A stretch of 24,926 bases of DNA. Source: Chrysochromulina tobinii. Taxonomy: Eukaryota; Haptophyta; Prymnesiales; Chrysochromulinaceae. The notes beneath the pieces are model-generated. The model did not search any database and was not told the DNA's origin. It saw only the letters and a list, made by a program, of their open reading frames with translations. Positions within the stretch are counted from its first letter, which is position 1. Every line of letters starts with the position of its first letter. Made by a program: the position numbers and the translations under genes. The stretch lies in contig JWZX01002452.1 in the NCBI GenBank assembly GCA_001275005.1, positions 1-24,926 of the forward strand, given 5' to 3'. Shown here in pieces: positions 6,841 to 14,972 of this stretch.

Positions 6841-8745
6841 ATGCGAACCCTGCCCGAGTTCATACGGCAATCGCCCAGCACCCCGCTGATGCCGATGACC
6901 CTGCAGAGCCGGCAGATCGTCTGGAAGCGGCCACCAATGCCGCCACCTTCGAATGCGCTTACAAAACTCCTGCTGCAGCACGTGCCACAGTCCATCATCT
7001 CCAGGCCGACGCGGCCGGCCTCAGCGCAGGCACGGTGTTCCAAAGAAAGCATTGAACGCATGGCCCGGCCACCCGAAAAGACGCGCCGCGTCAGCAGCGC
7101 ACCCGTTCATCGGCCAGCTCCCATACGGAAGGTGTGCAGTGAGAGCACGCTGCAGCGACTAGCTCAGACGCACCGCCGGCCGCTCTCCGCAACAGTCTAC
7201 CGGCAGCCACCCCAAGCGAAGCCACAACGGCCACAGTCTGCCTCTGCGACAGCCTCCTACACTCCCGCTCCCGCTGCTCCTCCAGCGGAGCGAGAGGTGG
7301 ACACAGACGCTCTGCTAGAAGCCGTGCCTCCACTGCCGGAGCCACGACCTGAGCCGGGTCCCAGGCGGCTCACGATTGTCAAGATGGAAGAGAGGCCGAT
7401 CACTGTTACATCGCTCCGACCGCGGAGTGCCCCGCCCGCTCGAGTCCTGCAGCTGCTGCTCAACGGTGAAGACGTTCGGCCGCCCCCCCCGCCGCCCGTT
7501 GGTGTTGCTGCAACACCCAAATCCGTGAGCTTGCAAGGTTCTCGGCCCACCTCCGCCTCGCAGCGCTCCGCGGCTGCCTTCGAGCAGCGCGCCGCGGCCG
7601 TGTGCGAGGATGTGCCGCTCGGCAAACTTGGCTACGAAAACGGGCCGCTCGCGTGGCAAAGCAGCTTGCGTGGTGTCGGAAGCGCAAGGGCGCCATCGTG
7701 GGCGCCACCAGCAACGCCACCAGCAACGGCAGCGATTTGGACCGGCAGCGGGACAGCGGCAGCGGGAGCGGCAGCGAGGATCCAGCCGACCAGCGCGCGG
7801 AGCCGGCCTGGAAGCGCGAGGATCGCGAGGACTGTGAATGTGAATGCGAGGACCACCGCTTGGGCGGAGGAGCTCACCGACGCTGATGAGGTCGCGGAGC
7901 TGTGGCTGTCATTCACTCAGCGCCTCCTCAAGCTGAGTCGCGCAAATTTGCGCGACTCAACCTGGATGACCTGGATGGACTCCCGCCCCAAGCTCGAGCA
8001 GCTGCACGAGTTCAGAGAGAGATCGGCCGTGGAACAGAAACGGATCGATGCCGCGGTGGGCATGGTGGCGAGCATGGGCCTCGATGAGCTCACAAAGAAA
8101 CTGGCGGAGGCCAGCATCGTCACGACGGGCTCGCGGTCCGAGCTGGAGGAGCGCATGCTTGCCCACCTGCTCGGCGAGGACGTAAACTACGTCAGCGGTG
8201 CGGGTTCCAGAGGCGGCGATCGCGCAGGCGCGCTGGCGGCCGCAGCCGAGGACGAGGGGCCTGGTGAAATTCTCTCGCCGCGCTCGCTCGCGGTGATGCG
8301 CTCGTTAACGCGGTCCTCGCCGCCTGTGCACGAGGATTCGGAAATGCTGGCAGCTTCCGCCCCGGCTCCCGCCACTGCTCCCGCCCAGGCAATCTTCAAG
8401 CTGCGCGTGATCAAGGACATGAGGGTGGTCGATGGAAAGCGAGAATGGCTCGTCGCATGGGATGGCGAGGACGAGCATGGCGAGGGCTTGCCAGACTCAT
8501 GGGAACCGACGGCGAACGTGTCGGAGGTCGCGCGCACCGAGTACTTCGAGACCACCAAAGCTCTCGCCCACGCGCCCGCCCCACAGTCCAGGGCAGAACC
8601 AGATATCCTCGCGGCTTCGGAGGCTGCCTTTTCGCGGGCACGCACGCAGCCCCATGCAGCAGCGCCGGAGCACGACGAATACGGCGAGGACGGCAATCAG
8701 GAGGCGAACCTCGATTCATTCTTGCAAGCGACGCAGGAGCAGTGA
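6841..8745 (+). CDS. Large disordered protein with RPxSA motifs, SAP-like and chromodomain-like segments
   Basis: I know of no named family with this architecture. The 634-residue product starts at the ATG at 6841. Residues 1-340 are Pro/Ser/Ala/Arg-rich and probably disordered. They carry six RPxSA motifs: RPASA (58), RPLSA (113), RPQSA (130), RPRSA (193), RPTSA (235) and RPGSA (322). A helical region with WAEELTDADEVAELW and charged heptads spans about 340-405. Residues 413-445 (MGLDELTKKLAEA...SRSELEERMLAHLL) match the SAP helix-turn-helix pattern, which often binds nucleic acid. Residues 519-575 (FKLRVIKDMRVVDGKREWLV, then W-DGEDEHGEGLPDSWEP) fit a chromodomain: two strands, the WDGE turn and the SWEP motif before a helix. 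A chromatin or RNA role fits the SAP and chromo-like parts. RPxSA repeats are common in ciliary and centrosomal proteins. Which applies is open. A 26-bp perfect palindrome lies within the coding sequence. Confidence 0.8.
   Translation: MRTLPEFIRQSPSTPLMPMTLQSRQIVWKRPPMPPPSNALTKLLLQHVPQSIISRPTRPASAQARCSKESIERMARPPEKTRRVSSAPVHRPAPIRKVCSESTLQRLAQTHRRPLSATVYRQPPQAKPQRPQSASATASYTPAPAAPPAEREVDTDALLEAVPPLPEPRPEPGPRRLTIVKMEERPITVTSLRPRSAPPARVLQLLLNGEDVRPPPPPPVGVAATPKSVSLQGSRPTSASQRSAAAFEQRAAAVCEDVPLGKLGYENGPLAWQSSLRGVGSARAPSWAPPATPPATAAIWTGSGTAAAGAAARIQPTSARSRPGSARIARTVNVNARTTAWAEELTDADEVAELWLSFTQRLLKLSRANLRDSTWMTWMDSRPKLEQLHEFRERSAVEQKRIDAAVGMVASMGLDELTKKLAEASIVTTGSRSELEERMLAHLLGEDVNYVSGAGSRGGDRAGALAAAAEDEGPGEILSPRSLAVMRSLTRSSPPVHEDSEMLAASAPAPATAPAQAIFKLRVIKDMRVVDGKREWLVAWDGEDEHGEGLPDSWEPTANVSEVARTEYFETTKALAHAPAPQSRAEPDILAASEAAFSRARTQPHAAAPEHDEYGEDGNQEANLDSFLQATQEQ
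7934..7959. repeat. 26-bp perfect palindrome inside a coding region
   Basis: The sequence is identical to its reverse complement from 7934 to 7959, centred on aaattt with arms tgagtcgcgcaaa. It encodes part of LKLSRANLRDSTW in the SAP/chromo-like gene. It could form a hairpin in the mRNA or be a dyad binding site; neither is shown. Confidence 0.95.
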
Positions 8746-9518
8746 CCAACGCTCAAGACGCAGGGCGGTCAGTTGCGGCACATGAACGCACGATGAGGGC
8801 CTCCAGGTGAAGAATCCAGCGCCAATCAAAGCAAGGAATCGCAATCACGAGCACGACCGCAAAAGCTATGTGGCACCGCCGGCCGATGACATCGGCTACA
8901 CGATCAACCAGGAATGTTCAGACATCGAGAGCGGCCGTAGTACGTACGCTGACGCTTGAGCGCGTTCGCAATTACGATTTAAGGTCGACCGGTCGGTATC
9001 GGCCGCGCAAGGAACGGGGTACGGTATCGGCTATCGCATCGAAACAGGTGCCGAATACCCGAAATGCGCGCATTATCCGGATTATGGAGATTGCAGATTC
9101 GCGCAGTAGCCAGTACGAACGCCCGGCGTGGGGCGTGCCCGGGACGCATGTATCGGGAATCGGGTATAATCAATATGCACATCTTGGTTCGAAAAAAGCC
9201 GCGCGTCCGCGCGTCCGGCCCGCTACGACCCGGGCCGCCGCGCGGACACCCACGACCGCGAAGCGCGATCCCCCCTCCGAGTCGGCGCGGCGACCCGACC
9301 GACGACCGCAGTCCGCACACCGTCCCACAGAAGCACAGTCTCGTCCAACGCAACGATCAATATAGCCGCAAGATACCTACAAAAGCTCCATGCCAAATCG
9401 GCCCCGCGACGATCAGACGCTACGGCCGGCCCAACGCGGCCGGGCGCGCGCTCTCACTCGGGTACGTCTCGCGTACCGTCCCTTTAATCTCGCCGTTGTA
9501 CAGCGTGAAGAGCTTCGA
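8746..9518. other. Spacer between converging genes, with a GC-rich block
   Basis: No gene is supported here. The first part has many short ATCGG/GGTATCGG-like words. A GC-rich block lies at about 9200-9320. An open frame of 165 codons (8868-9365) exists but translates to low-complexity Arg/Thr/Pro sequence with no recognisable domain, so I do not call it. Confidence 0.55.
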
Positions 9519-10463
9519 TCAGAACCATTCATGCATCCAGATCCCAGCCGCCTGCAAGCGGCGGAACATGTCCACGCACTCCTTGTACTCATGAGGACCT
9601 TGCTCATACGTCTCTTTGTGATGGCACTCGATCATCATCTCGTCGATCAGGCGTGCGGCCGCTGGATACGCCAGCAGCTCCGACACGATGTCAAACTCAG
9701 CACGCTCAATGTCCATCTTGAGCACGACAAGGTCCTGAGGCTTGACGTGATGCTGCAGAAACTTGAGCAGGTCGACACAATGGATGCCAACATCACCTTT
9801 CCGCTTTCGTTCCTTCGTCATGGAGCTAGCGCGGTCGGAGGCTTGGGAGAAGAAGCAGTCGCCATCGAAGGTGGAGATCGCAGCTTGGATGAATGTGACA
9901 TTTTTCAGTTGCTTGTACATTGGCGCGAAGGTTTTGTCGGCCTCGAAGGCGAAGACGGAGAATTCCGCCCCTCCAGGATATCCTCGCCGGAAGGACTCGA
10001 CCGAGCCGCTGGGTTCTCGTGCGCCAAGGTCGATGTAGATTCGGCGCGCGCCTGTCTGTATTGTCCGTGGATGCCGCAAGGCTCCGAGCGAACGATCCAT
10101 TGCAATGTTGAGCCTTGACGCACGCCCGTCCCTATGATCGTGTGCTGTGCCAGGATACGCAGTGGCTCTCATCCAAGGACCCAAGTGCCAACCGGTACGG
10201 TCGTTGGCACGATCCCAATACACTGGGAAGGGCCAGAAGCCGTGATGGTAATGACTGATGTTTTCGAATCTGTTAGCTTGCAGTGATTCCCAAGGAACCT
10301 GTGTTGGATCGACGACAGCGCCCTGCTTACCGAGTTGGTCGCTCACCCACCCATCTCCGAAGCTTTGCCCTGCAGTTCCTGACCTGTAGTACGAGGATGA
10401 CAAAAGTCTTGCCATCCAAATCAGAAACGCAAATGCGATGGCAACCTCGATCGAGATTCTCAT
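9519..10463 (-). CDS. Membrane-anchored FkbM-type methyltransferase
   Basis: FkbM-family enzymes are SAM-dependent methyltransferases, usually acting on hydroxyls of sugars or small molecules. From the ATG at 10463 the product has 314 residues and starts MRISIEVAIAFAFLIWMARLL, a single membrane anchor of type II topology, as in Golgi-resident enzymes. The catalytic half shows the SAM-binding strand IYIDLGARE, the acidic EADK after the second strand, and the later family motif VVLKMDIERAEFDIVSELL (about residues 246-264). The frame stays open to an ATG at 10679, with another ATG at 10580. Those longer forms would run into the promoter and start of the divergent alpha-galactosidase, so I prefer 10463. 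FkbM domains in algae often belong to glycan-modifying proteins, and the anchor supports a Golgi or ER lumen location. The substrate is unknown. Confidence 0.85.
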   Translation of the reverse strand: MRISIEVAIAFAFLIWMARLLSSSYYRSGTAGQSFGDGWVSDQLGKQGAVVDPTQVPWESLQANRFENISHYHHGFWPFPVYWDRANDRTGWHLGPWMRATAYPGTAHDHRDGRASRLNIAMDRSLGALRHPRTIQTGARRIYIDLGAREPSGSVESFRRGYPGGAEFSVFAFEADKTFAPMYKQLKNVTFIQAAISTFDGDCFFSQASDRASSMTKERKRKGDVGIHCVDLLKFLQHHVKPQDLVVLKMDIERAEFDIVSELLAYPAAARLIDEMMIECHHKETYEQGPHEYKECVDMFRRLQAAGIWMHEWF

Positions 10464-10681
10464 GCGCGTGTTCGGCCGTCGCCGAAAGAGAAGGCCCGTC
10501 CACGCTCCGCCGATTGTCGCGACGCGTGTTCCATCGAGGCGTGAAAAAATTGCAGGATTACCATCGTGAAAACAAAACATTGGGCGTCGCCCTGTGTGAA
10601 TGTGAACGGAGTGAAAAATGACTGTTGAAGATCGACGAATCTCGCCAGCAAGTTTGGGGCGAGATGACCTCTCCATCATTC

Positions 10682-12339
10682 ATGCGGCCGCTTCTTGCGC
10701 TTGCTATGGGCCACACCATTGTCGCGCTCGACAATGGCCTCGGTTTGACGCCTGCGATGGGCTACAACACGGTCAGGATTGAGACCGAACGAGCAACTCA
10801 ACACTAACTTGTTAGCCATGCTTTTCAAGGTTCACCGGTTTGTCTTCTCAAAACCGTCGTTTGTTCGAATCCCATATCCTGGCAGTGGAACGACTTCCGC
10901 TGCAGCCCCGAGATGAATGCGAAGGCGGTCATGGCCCTCGCCGACAAGATGGATGAGCTGGGCCTCGTAAAGCTCGGGTATCGCTATCTCAATCTTGACG
11001 ACTGCTGGCAGCTCGAAGAGCTGAGTGACACGGGCGAGCTCCAGCCCGACCCCGTCGCCTTCCCCGAAGGGATGAAGCCCGTCGTGGACTACGTGCACTC
11101 GCGCGGTCTGCTGCTGGGTCTGTACTCGTGCCGCGGCTGGAAGACGTGCGCCTTCCGAGGCGCGAGCTCCGGCCACGAAGCCATTCATGCGCGCCAATTC
11201 GCGCAGTGGGGCGTGGACTACCTCAAGCATGATAGCTGCTGGGCGAGCGGAGAGCGTAGCGCAGCGTTTGCGCAGTACGCAGCCATGCGGGACGCCCTCA
11301 ACGCGACGGGCCGGCCCATCCTGTACTCTTTGTGTGGCTGGTCGTCGTGGTACTCGCCCGAGGGCGCCAAATTAGGCAACTCGTGGCGTATTTCAGCTGA
11401 CTGTGACGAGTGGGCCAACGTCTACGTCGCAGTGCGCACGAACGAGCTGCTCGCGGCCTACGCGGGCCCGGGTGCCTTCAATGACCCCGACATGCTCCTC
11501 GGGTCCTCTCCCAATGCGCCCGCGCACTTGACACCTATGCAAGTGCAATCACAATTCTCGCTCTGTAAGTTGATCGCTTGAGCTCCATCCGTAACCACTT
11601 CGTGACCTGTGCTGAGTCACCTTCGTGCGATATGTGAGCCCCATCCCTGTCATTTGCGCTCACTCGGCTGTCCCTGATGCTCCCCTCTTGCGTGTGGCCA
11701 GGGGCCGTTATGGCGGCACCGCTCTTGATCGGCTCTAGGTTACTCTCTATGCCTGCGAGCGATCTAGCAACCTACACAAACGATGAGGTGATCGCCGTCA
11801 GCCAGGACGCGCTTGGGCAGCAGGGGCGTGTTGTCTGGTCCAACTGCCCACCGTACGTGCCTCGCGACAACTGGTGGAATTCTCCTTGGTCGATGCCGTT
11901 CGACGTGTGTTGTATGTGGACGCGTGCGCTCGCAACGGCCGCGGCCGTCCTTTTCACGATGGCCGCCACCTGTCGCCGCTTCGCCCCTCGCTGCGGGGCG
12001 TACGTGCTGCTGCCGCTCGGTCTCTTCTGTGCCCTCTACATCGCTGTCCTCTGGAGCTTCCGCCCGCGCACCCACGAGTGCCAGCAGGTCTGGGCCCGCC
12101 CGCTCGCCGACGGCGCGCAGGCTGTGTGCTTCGTCAACTTCGCACAAGCGCCCGCCCGGGTTGCATGTGACGCCAACTGCCTGGGCGCGATGGGCTTTTC
12201 CAAGGGCGGCACGGTACGAGTGCGCGACCTCGTACGGCGCGTCGACGTGCCCGTGACGACGCTCGGCGACGACGCACTAGCGGTGGACCTCGAGGGTGAT
12301 GGCGATTCAGCGCTCTGGCGCGTGCTAGAGCGAAGGTGA
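10682..12339 (+). CDS. Alpha-galactosidase, GH27 family (three exons)
   Basis: This enzyme hydrolyses terminal alpha-galactosyl residues. Joining exons 10682-10771, 10886-11564 and 11702-12339 gives one frame of 468 residues. Both introns are GT-AG and both junctions restore conserved sequence: GYNT|WNDF at the first, QFSLW|AVMAAPLL (split Trp codon) at the second. A short signal peptide (MRPLLALAMGHTIVA) precedes LDNGLGLTPAMGYNT, the GH27 N-terminus. The nucleophile Asp is in YLKHDSCW and the acid/base Asp in WRISAD, by homology; PGAFNDPDMLLG is also typical. After SQDALGQQGR there is an extra stretch of about 80 residues (11833-12078) with two hydrophobic segments before CQQVWARPLADG resumes the C-terminal beta domain. 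It is a membrane-inserting insertion or an unremoved third intron. An upstream in-frame ATG lies at 10664. The gene is divergent from the FkbM gene. Confidence 0.92.
10772..10885 (+). other. Intron 1 of the alpha-galactosidase gene (GT-AG, phase 0)
   Basis: The intron starts gtcagg directly after the codon for Thr in GYNT and ends ggcag before TGGAACGAC (WND). It has in-frame stops. Removing its 114 bp rebuilds the conserved GH27 N-terminal motif. A tRNA T-loop-like ttcgaatcc inside it has no matching stem. Confidence 0.9.
11565..11701 (+). other. Intron 2 of the alpha-galactosidase gene (GT-AG, phase 1)
   Basis: The donor is gtaagt, a consensus eukaryotic splice site, after T of a split Trp codon. 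The acceptor is gtggccag. Removing 137 bp joins QFSL-W-AVMAAPLLIGS, which is conserved in GH27 enzymes. The intron contains an in-frame stop at 11579-11581. Confidence 0.93.
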
Positions 12340-12912
12340 GAGCGTCAGACACTGAGAGAGGTCGAGGGTCCTTATCGCCCCCGCCCCCGCCCCGAGGGGG
12401 TGTGTGGTGGGGATTTGGAAAGCTGAGGAGGCCGCTCGAACGCGAATTACACACACGCTTGCGAGGTGTGCTGACGCGAGGGGCCGGGGTCACTGGCTCG
12501 TTCGTACTTTTCATTACGTGTTCGTATTTCGATTTTTGGCGGCCGGGTGTCCTGCATGCGTGTCGTGTCTGGCTCTGGGTTCCGGGCAAATCCGGGGGAC
12601 CGGGACCGGTTTAACAAGACACTAGACAGACTGTTCCGTTCAAAATACGGGCCGGACCCAGGCGTGCATGGCGGACAGCCGGGACACAATGACAATCACA
12701 CACACGACAGTCGACACCCTACAAACTCGTACTCAGTCCACGGGTCGTACGTGAGGGGAATTGTGTGTGTCCCAGCTTTTTTCCGGTGTTTCTGAACCGC
12801 CCGATTTGGTGCGTACTACCGGTACCAGCGTCTTTTTACCGGCACGCCTTGCGAACCGGAGCCAACAAAACGCTTGTGAACAAAAAAATAATGGGCGAGT
12901 AGGCCCTTGCGG
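12340..12912. other. Spacer with part of a dispersed repeat
   Basis: No gene is seen. The left half has a C-run tract (12379-12400) and AT-richer sequence. The right part (about 12761-12843) is related in inverted orientation to the repeat at 19.9-20.1 kb. Mixed CA/GT-rich tracts such as atcacacacacgac and ttgtgtgtgtccc lie at 12694-12770. Confidence 0.6.
12761..12843 (-). repeat. Diverged inverted copy of the 19.9-20.1 kb repeat
   Basis: Read on the minus strand this segment contains ccggtaaaaagacgctggta, taccggta, and acaccggaaaaaagctggg followed by acacacac. These match in order the words ccggtaaaaagacacc, taccggta and acaccggggggagccggg followed by acacacac at 19931-19970 and 20071-20110. 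The match is imperfect, so it is a related, decayed copy. Confidence 0.55.
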
Positions 12913-14228
12913 ATGGCCATCCCGCTGCACGCACCACGTGGTACTCCAAAACAGGTCGTGACATTCTTCACTGGTTGGTATAAGTCAGATGTCGCTGACC
13001 ACGGTCGCCAGCTGCGCAACCAGTTGATTGATGCCCTCGGCTCCGAGGTGGCACTCGTGCTCTCGCATTTTGACAAAGACGAATGTGCTAGTAGACGGGC
13101 AGCCTGCGTTCGCGCGCGTTTCCGTGGGTTGGAACCCATCTCATTCATATCCTCCGAGCGACAGCTTTCTATCGCTGAGCTTACTCTGATGCTAGAGGCG
13201 CTGCCCATCTGGCCTAAGGTGATCGGCAAGCTCAATCGCACATGCGCTCGCAACGAAAATGGACAGCCATCGATATGCCAGTTCTCGTGCATTCGCGACC
13301 CGACATGGAGCGCGACTTCGTCGCCACTTTACGTTTCGCCATACAGATGCAGGGGGATGAGCAACACCGTTTTGTCACCCGTACTAGGGGATGGTCTGAG
13401 AGCCAATCAGCGCTCCAACGTGTTGCTTGAGTTTCACTCGCAGCAGCGTTCCTACAATGCGCTGCTCAGAATGGAACAAGATCGTGGCTCTGCATTCGAG
13501 ACAGTCGTCTTTTCGCGCCTCGAGTACACTTGGCTGCGGCCGTGTCGGGAATCAATGATCGTCATGCCGTTATGGATTGTCGTGCCGCCGCGGCCTACTT
13601 TGGTCGCCTCGACATGGTTCTGAACTCCCGGAAGCTACTTCGAACCCAACTCGCGACATCACGATCCGAAGTCTGTCTGCGAGACGGACTCGACTTGCGC
13701 CAACATCGTGTTTGCCAATTTGCCGGCACTTGCTTCCTCTCGTGCTGCAGCAACGTAACAGCCGCGAATTGCTGGACGCGAAAGTGCTGGGAACGCATTG
13801 TCTTCAGCGGCTCGCCGATGCTGCTGCGTGGCAAATACCCCGAGGAGCTCGAGCTCGCCCTGCAGCACCATGTGGCACTTGGCATGAATGGGTCGAGGTA
13901 CGTCATCCACTCGATTGAGAATCGCAGTAGGCTTGAAGACGCCGGGAAGAAGGACACAAGACGTGTTGACGTTGGAAAATCAGTTGGAAACGTCGACGAT
14001 GTCTGGCGGCCCGCATGGGATGGAAATACCACCGCAGCTGATGGCCTGGCCGCGGCGTGGCAACTCGGCTCTCGCAGACTCTTTCCCGACCAAATCTCCA
14101 TCGTTGGGATAGCTGCTCGTCGAAGCGCGCTTGGGGAGTTTACGACTGCTGTCCGCCCTGTTCGTCAAGGAACGACACGGAGTGCAGCAGTGTCTGCACT
14201 GATTCGATGGGACTTGCAAGAACGATGA
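12913..14228 (+). pseudogene. Broken glycosyltransferase-like gene (frame break near 13530)
   Basis: Two overlapping frames appear to be halves of one gene. Frame one runs from the ATG at 12913 (ggATGG context) to a stop at 13621-13623. It starts KQVVTFFTGWYKSD and later has SNVLLEFHSQQRSYNALLRME and FETVVFSRLEYTWLRP. The other frame carries SGINDRHAVMDCRAAAAYF from about 13545 and stays open to 14228. In algal and plant proteins of a poorly named glycosyltransferase-like group, an R-x-[DE]-x-x-W segment is followed, after a short connector, by a G-x-NDRHAV motif and a Y-F pair. Here both motifs exist but in different frames, with the connector missing. This points to a small deletion with frame loss, so a pseudogene or an assembly error. 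The second half has several cysteines and potential N-glycosylation sites. Family naming is from memory of motif order and uncertain. Confidence 0.55.
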
Positions 14229-14972
14229 CGAAGCGCAAGGAGCGGAATTGTTGAGTATATAGTCCGTAGTATATAGTATATAGCGACACCAGCAGCCCGA
14301 GGCAGGCACCACCGGCGTGGCCGTGTCGGGCCGCTGCCCGCACGAGACGAGGCTCGTCGCTTTCTCGGTCCTCGGTGGCTCGGCGCGGCGCCCCGGCCGC
14401 GCCCGCGCCATCGAGCCGCTTCAACGGCGCGGTCTCATCCGCTCTCGCTCTGTCGTCGTGCCGTCGGCCGGGCCGGCGGGCGCGGCGACCGCGCCGCGCG
14501 GGACCGCCCGCGCCGGCGCGCCCGGTCGGCAGACGCGAGACGGCTGACGGGCACGCCGGGTTCGGCGTGGCCGGCGGTCCACGCGGTCGCGATCTTGCAT
14601 AACACCGTATAGAAGCGACGACCTACGCTAAGCAGCGAGCCTACAACCGAGCACGAGCAAGCGTGCGGCTATACACAGACTGACGTCCGGTCACGGACGA
14701 ATTAACACCCCGTTGTAATGACCATTGTAAGTTACCTTGCTCGCGTCACAGTACGAGTGAGAGTGAGCCCATACTTGATGGGTTTCAAAGCGCAAAGGGC
14801 GGGTTCGTCGTTCGACGCGTCGCGGCACGTCGTGGACGTGGACGTTCCCCACCAACCAATCACGGCGGAACTCTCGCCGACGCCACATTGGGCCGGGGCC
14901 GGAGTGGCGTCCTCGTCGCCCCATGCCCGCGCGATCTGCGCCTGCTCTTCCACCGGTCGCGCGCCGCTGCGC
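14229..14972. other. Spacer between converging genes, with a GC-rich block
   Basis: No gene is supported. An AT-rich element at 14254-14283 (three overlapping agtatatag words) is followed by a GC-dominated block at about 14320-14585 and then mixed sequence up to the desaturase stop. Open frames across the GC block are low-complexity on both strands. Confidence 0.6.
14254..14283. repeat. Three copies of agtatatag
   Basis: The nonamer agtatatag occurs at 14254-14262, 14268-14276 and 14275-14283. It is a short AT-rich cluster in an otherwise GC-rich window, directly after the broken gene. Confidence 0.9.

Noticed and set aside
8868-9365. 165-codon open frame in the spacer, with an RRPQSAHRP segment
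   Set aside because: It starts with ATG but the translation is low-complexity Arg/Thr/Pro over a GC-rich block, shows no domain, and the one RPQSA word is expected by chance in such composition.
10625-10807. Short plus-strand frame treated as a separate small gene
   Set aside because: It is exon 1 of the alpha-galactosidase read into intron 1; splicing at 10771/10886 restores the conserved GYNTWNDF motif.
10856-10878. tRNA-like T-loop ttcgaatcc
   Set aside because: The bases around it do not pair as a T stem and no acceptor or anticodon arm is present; it lies inside an intron.
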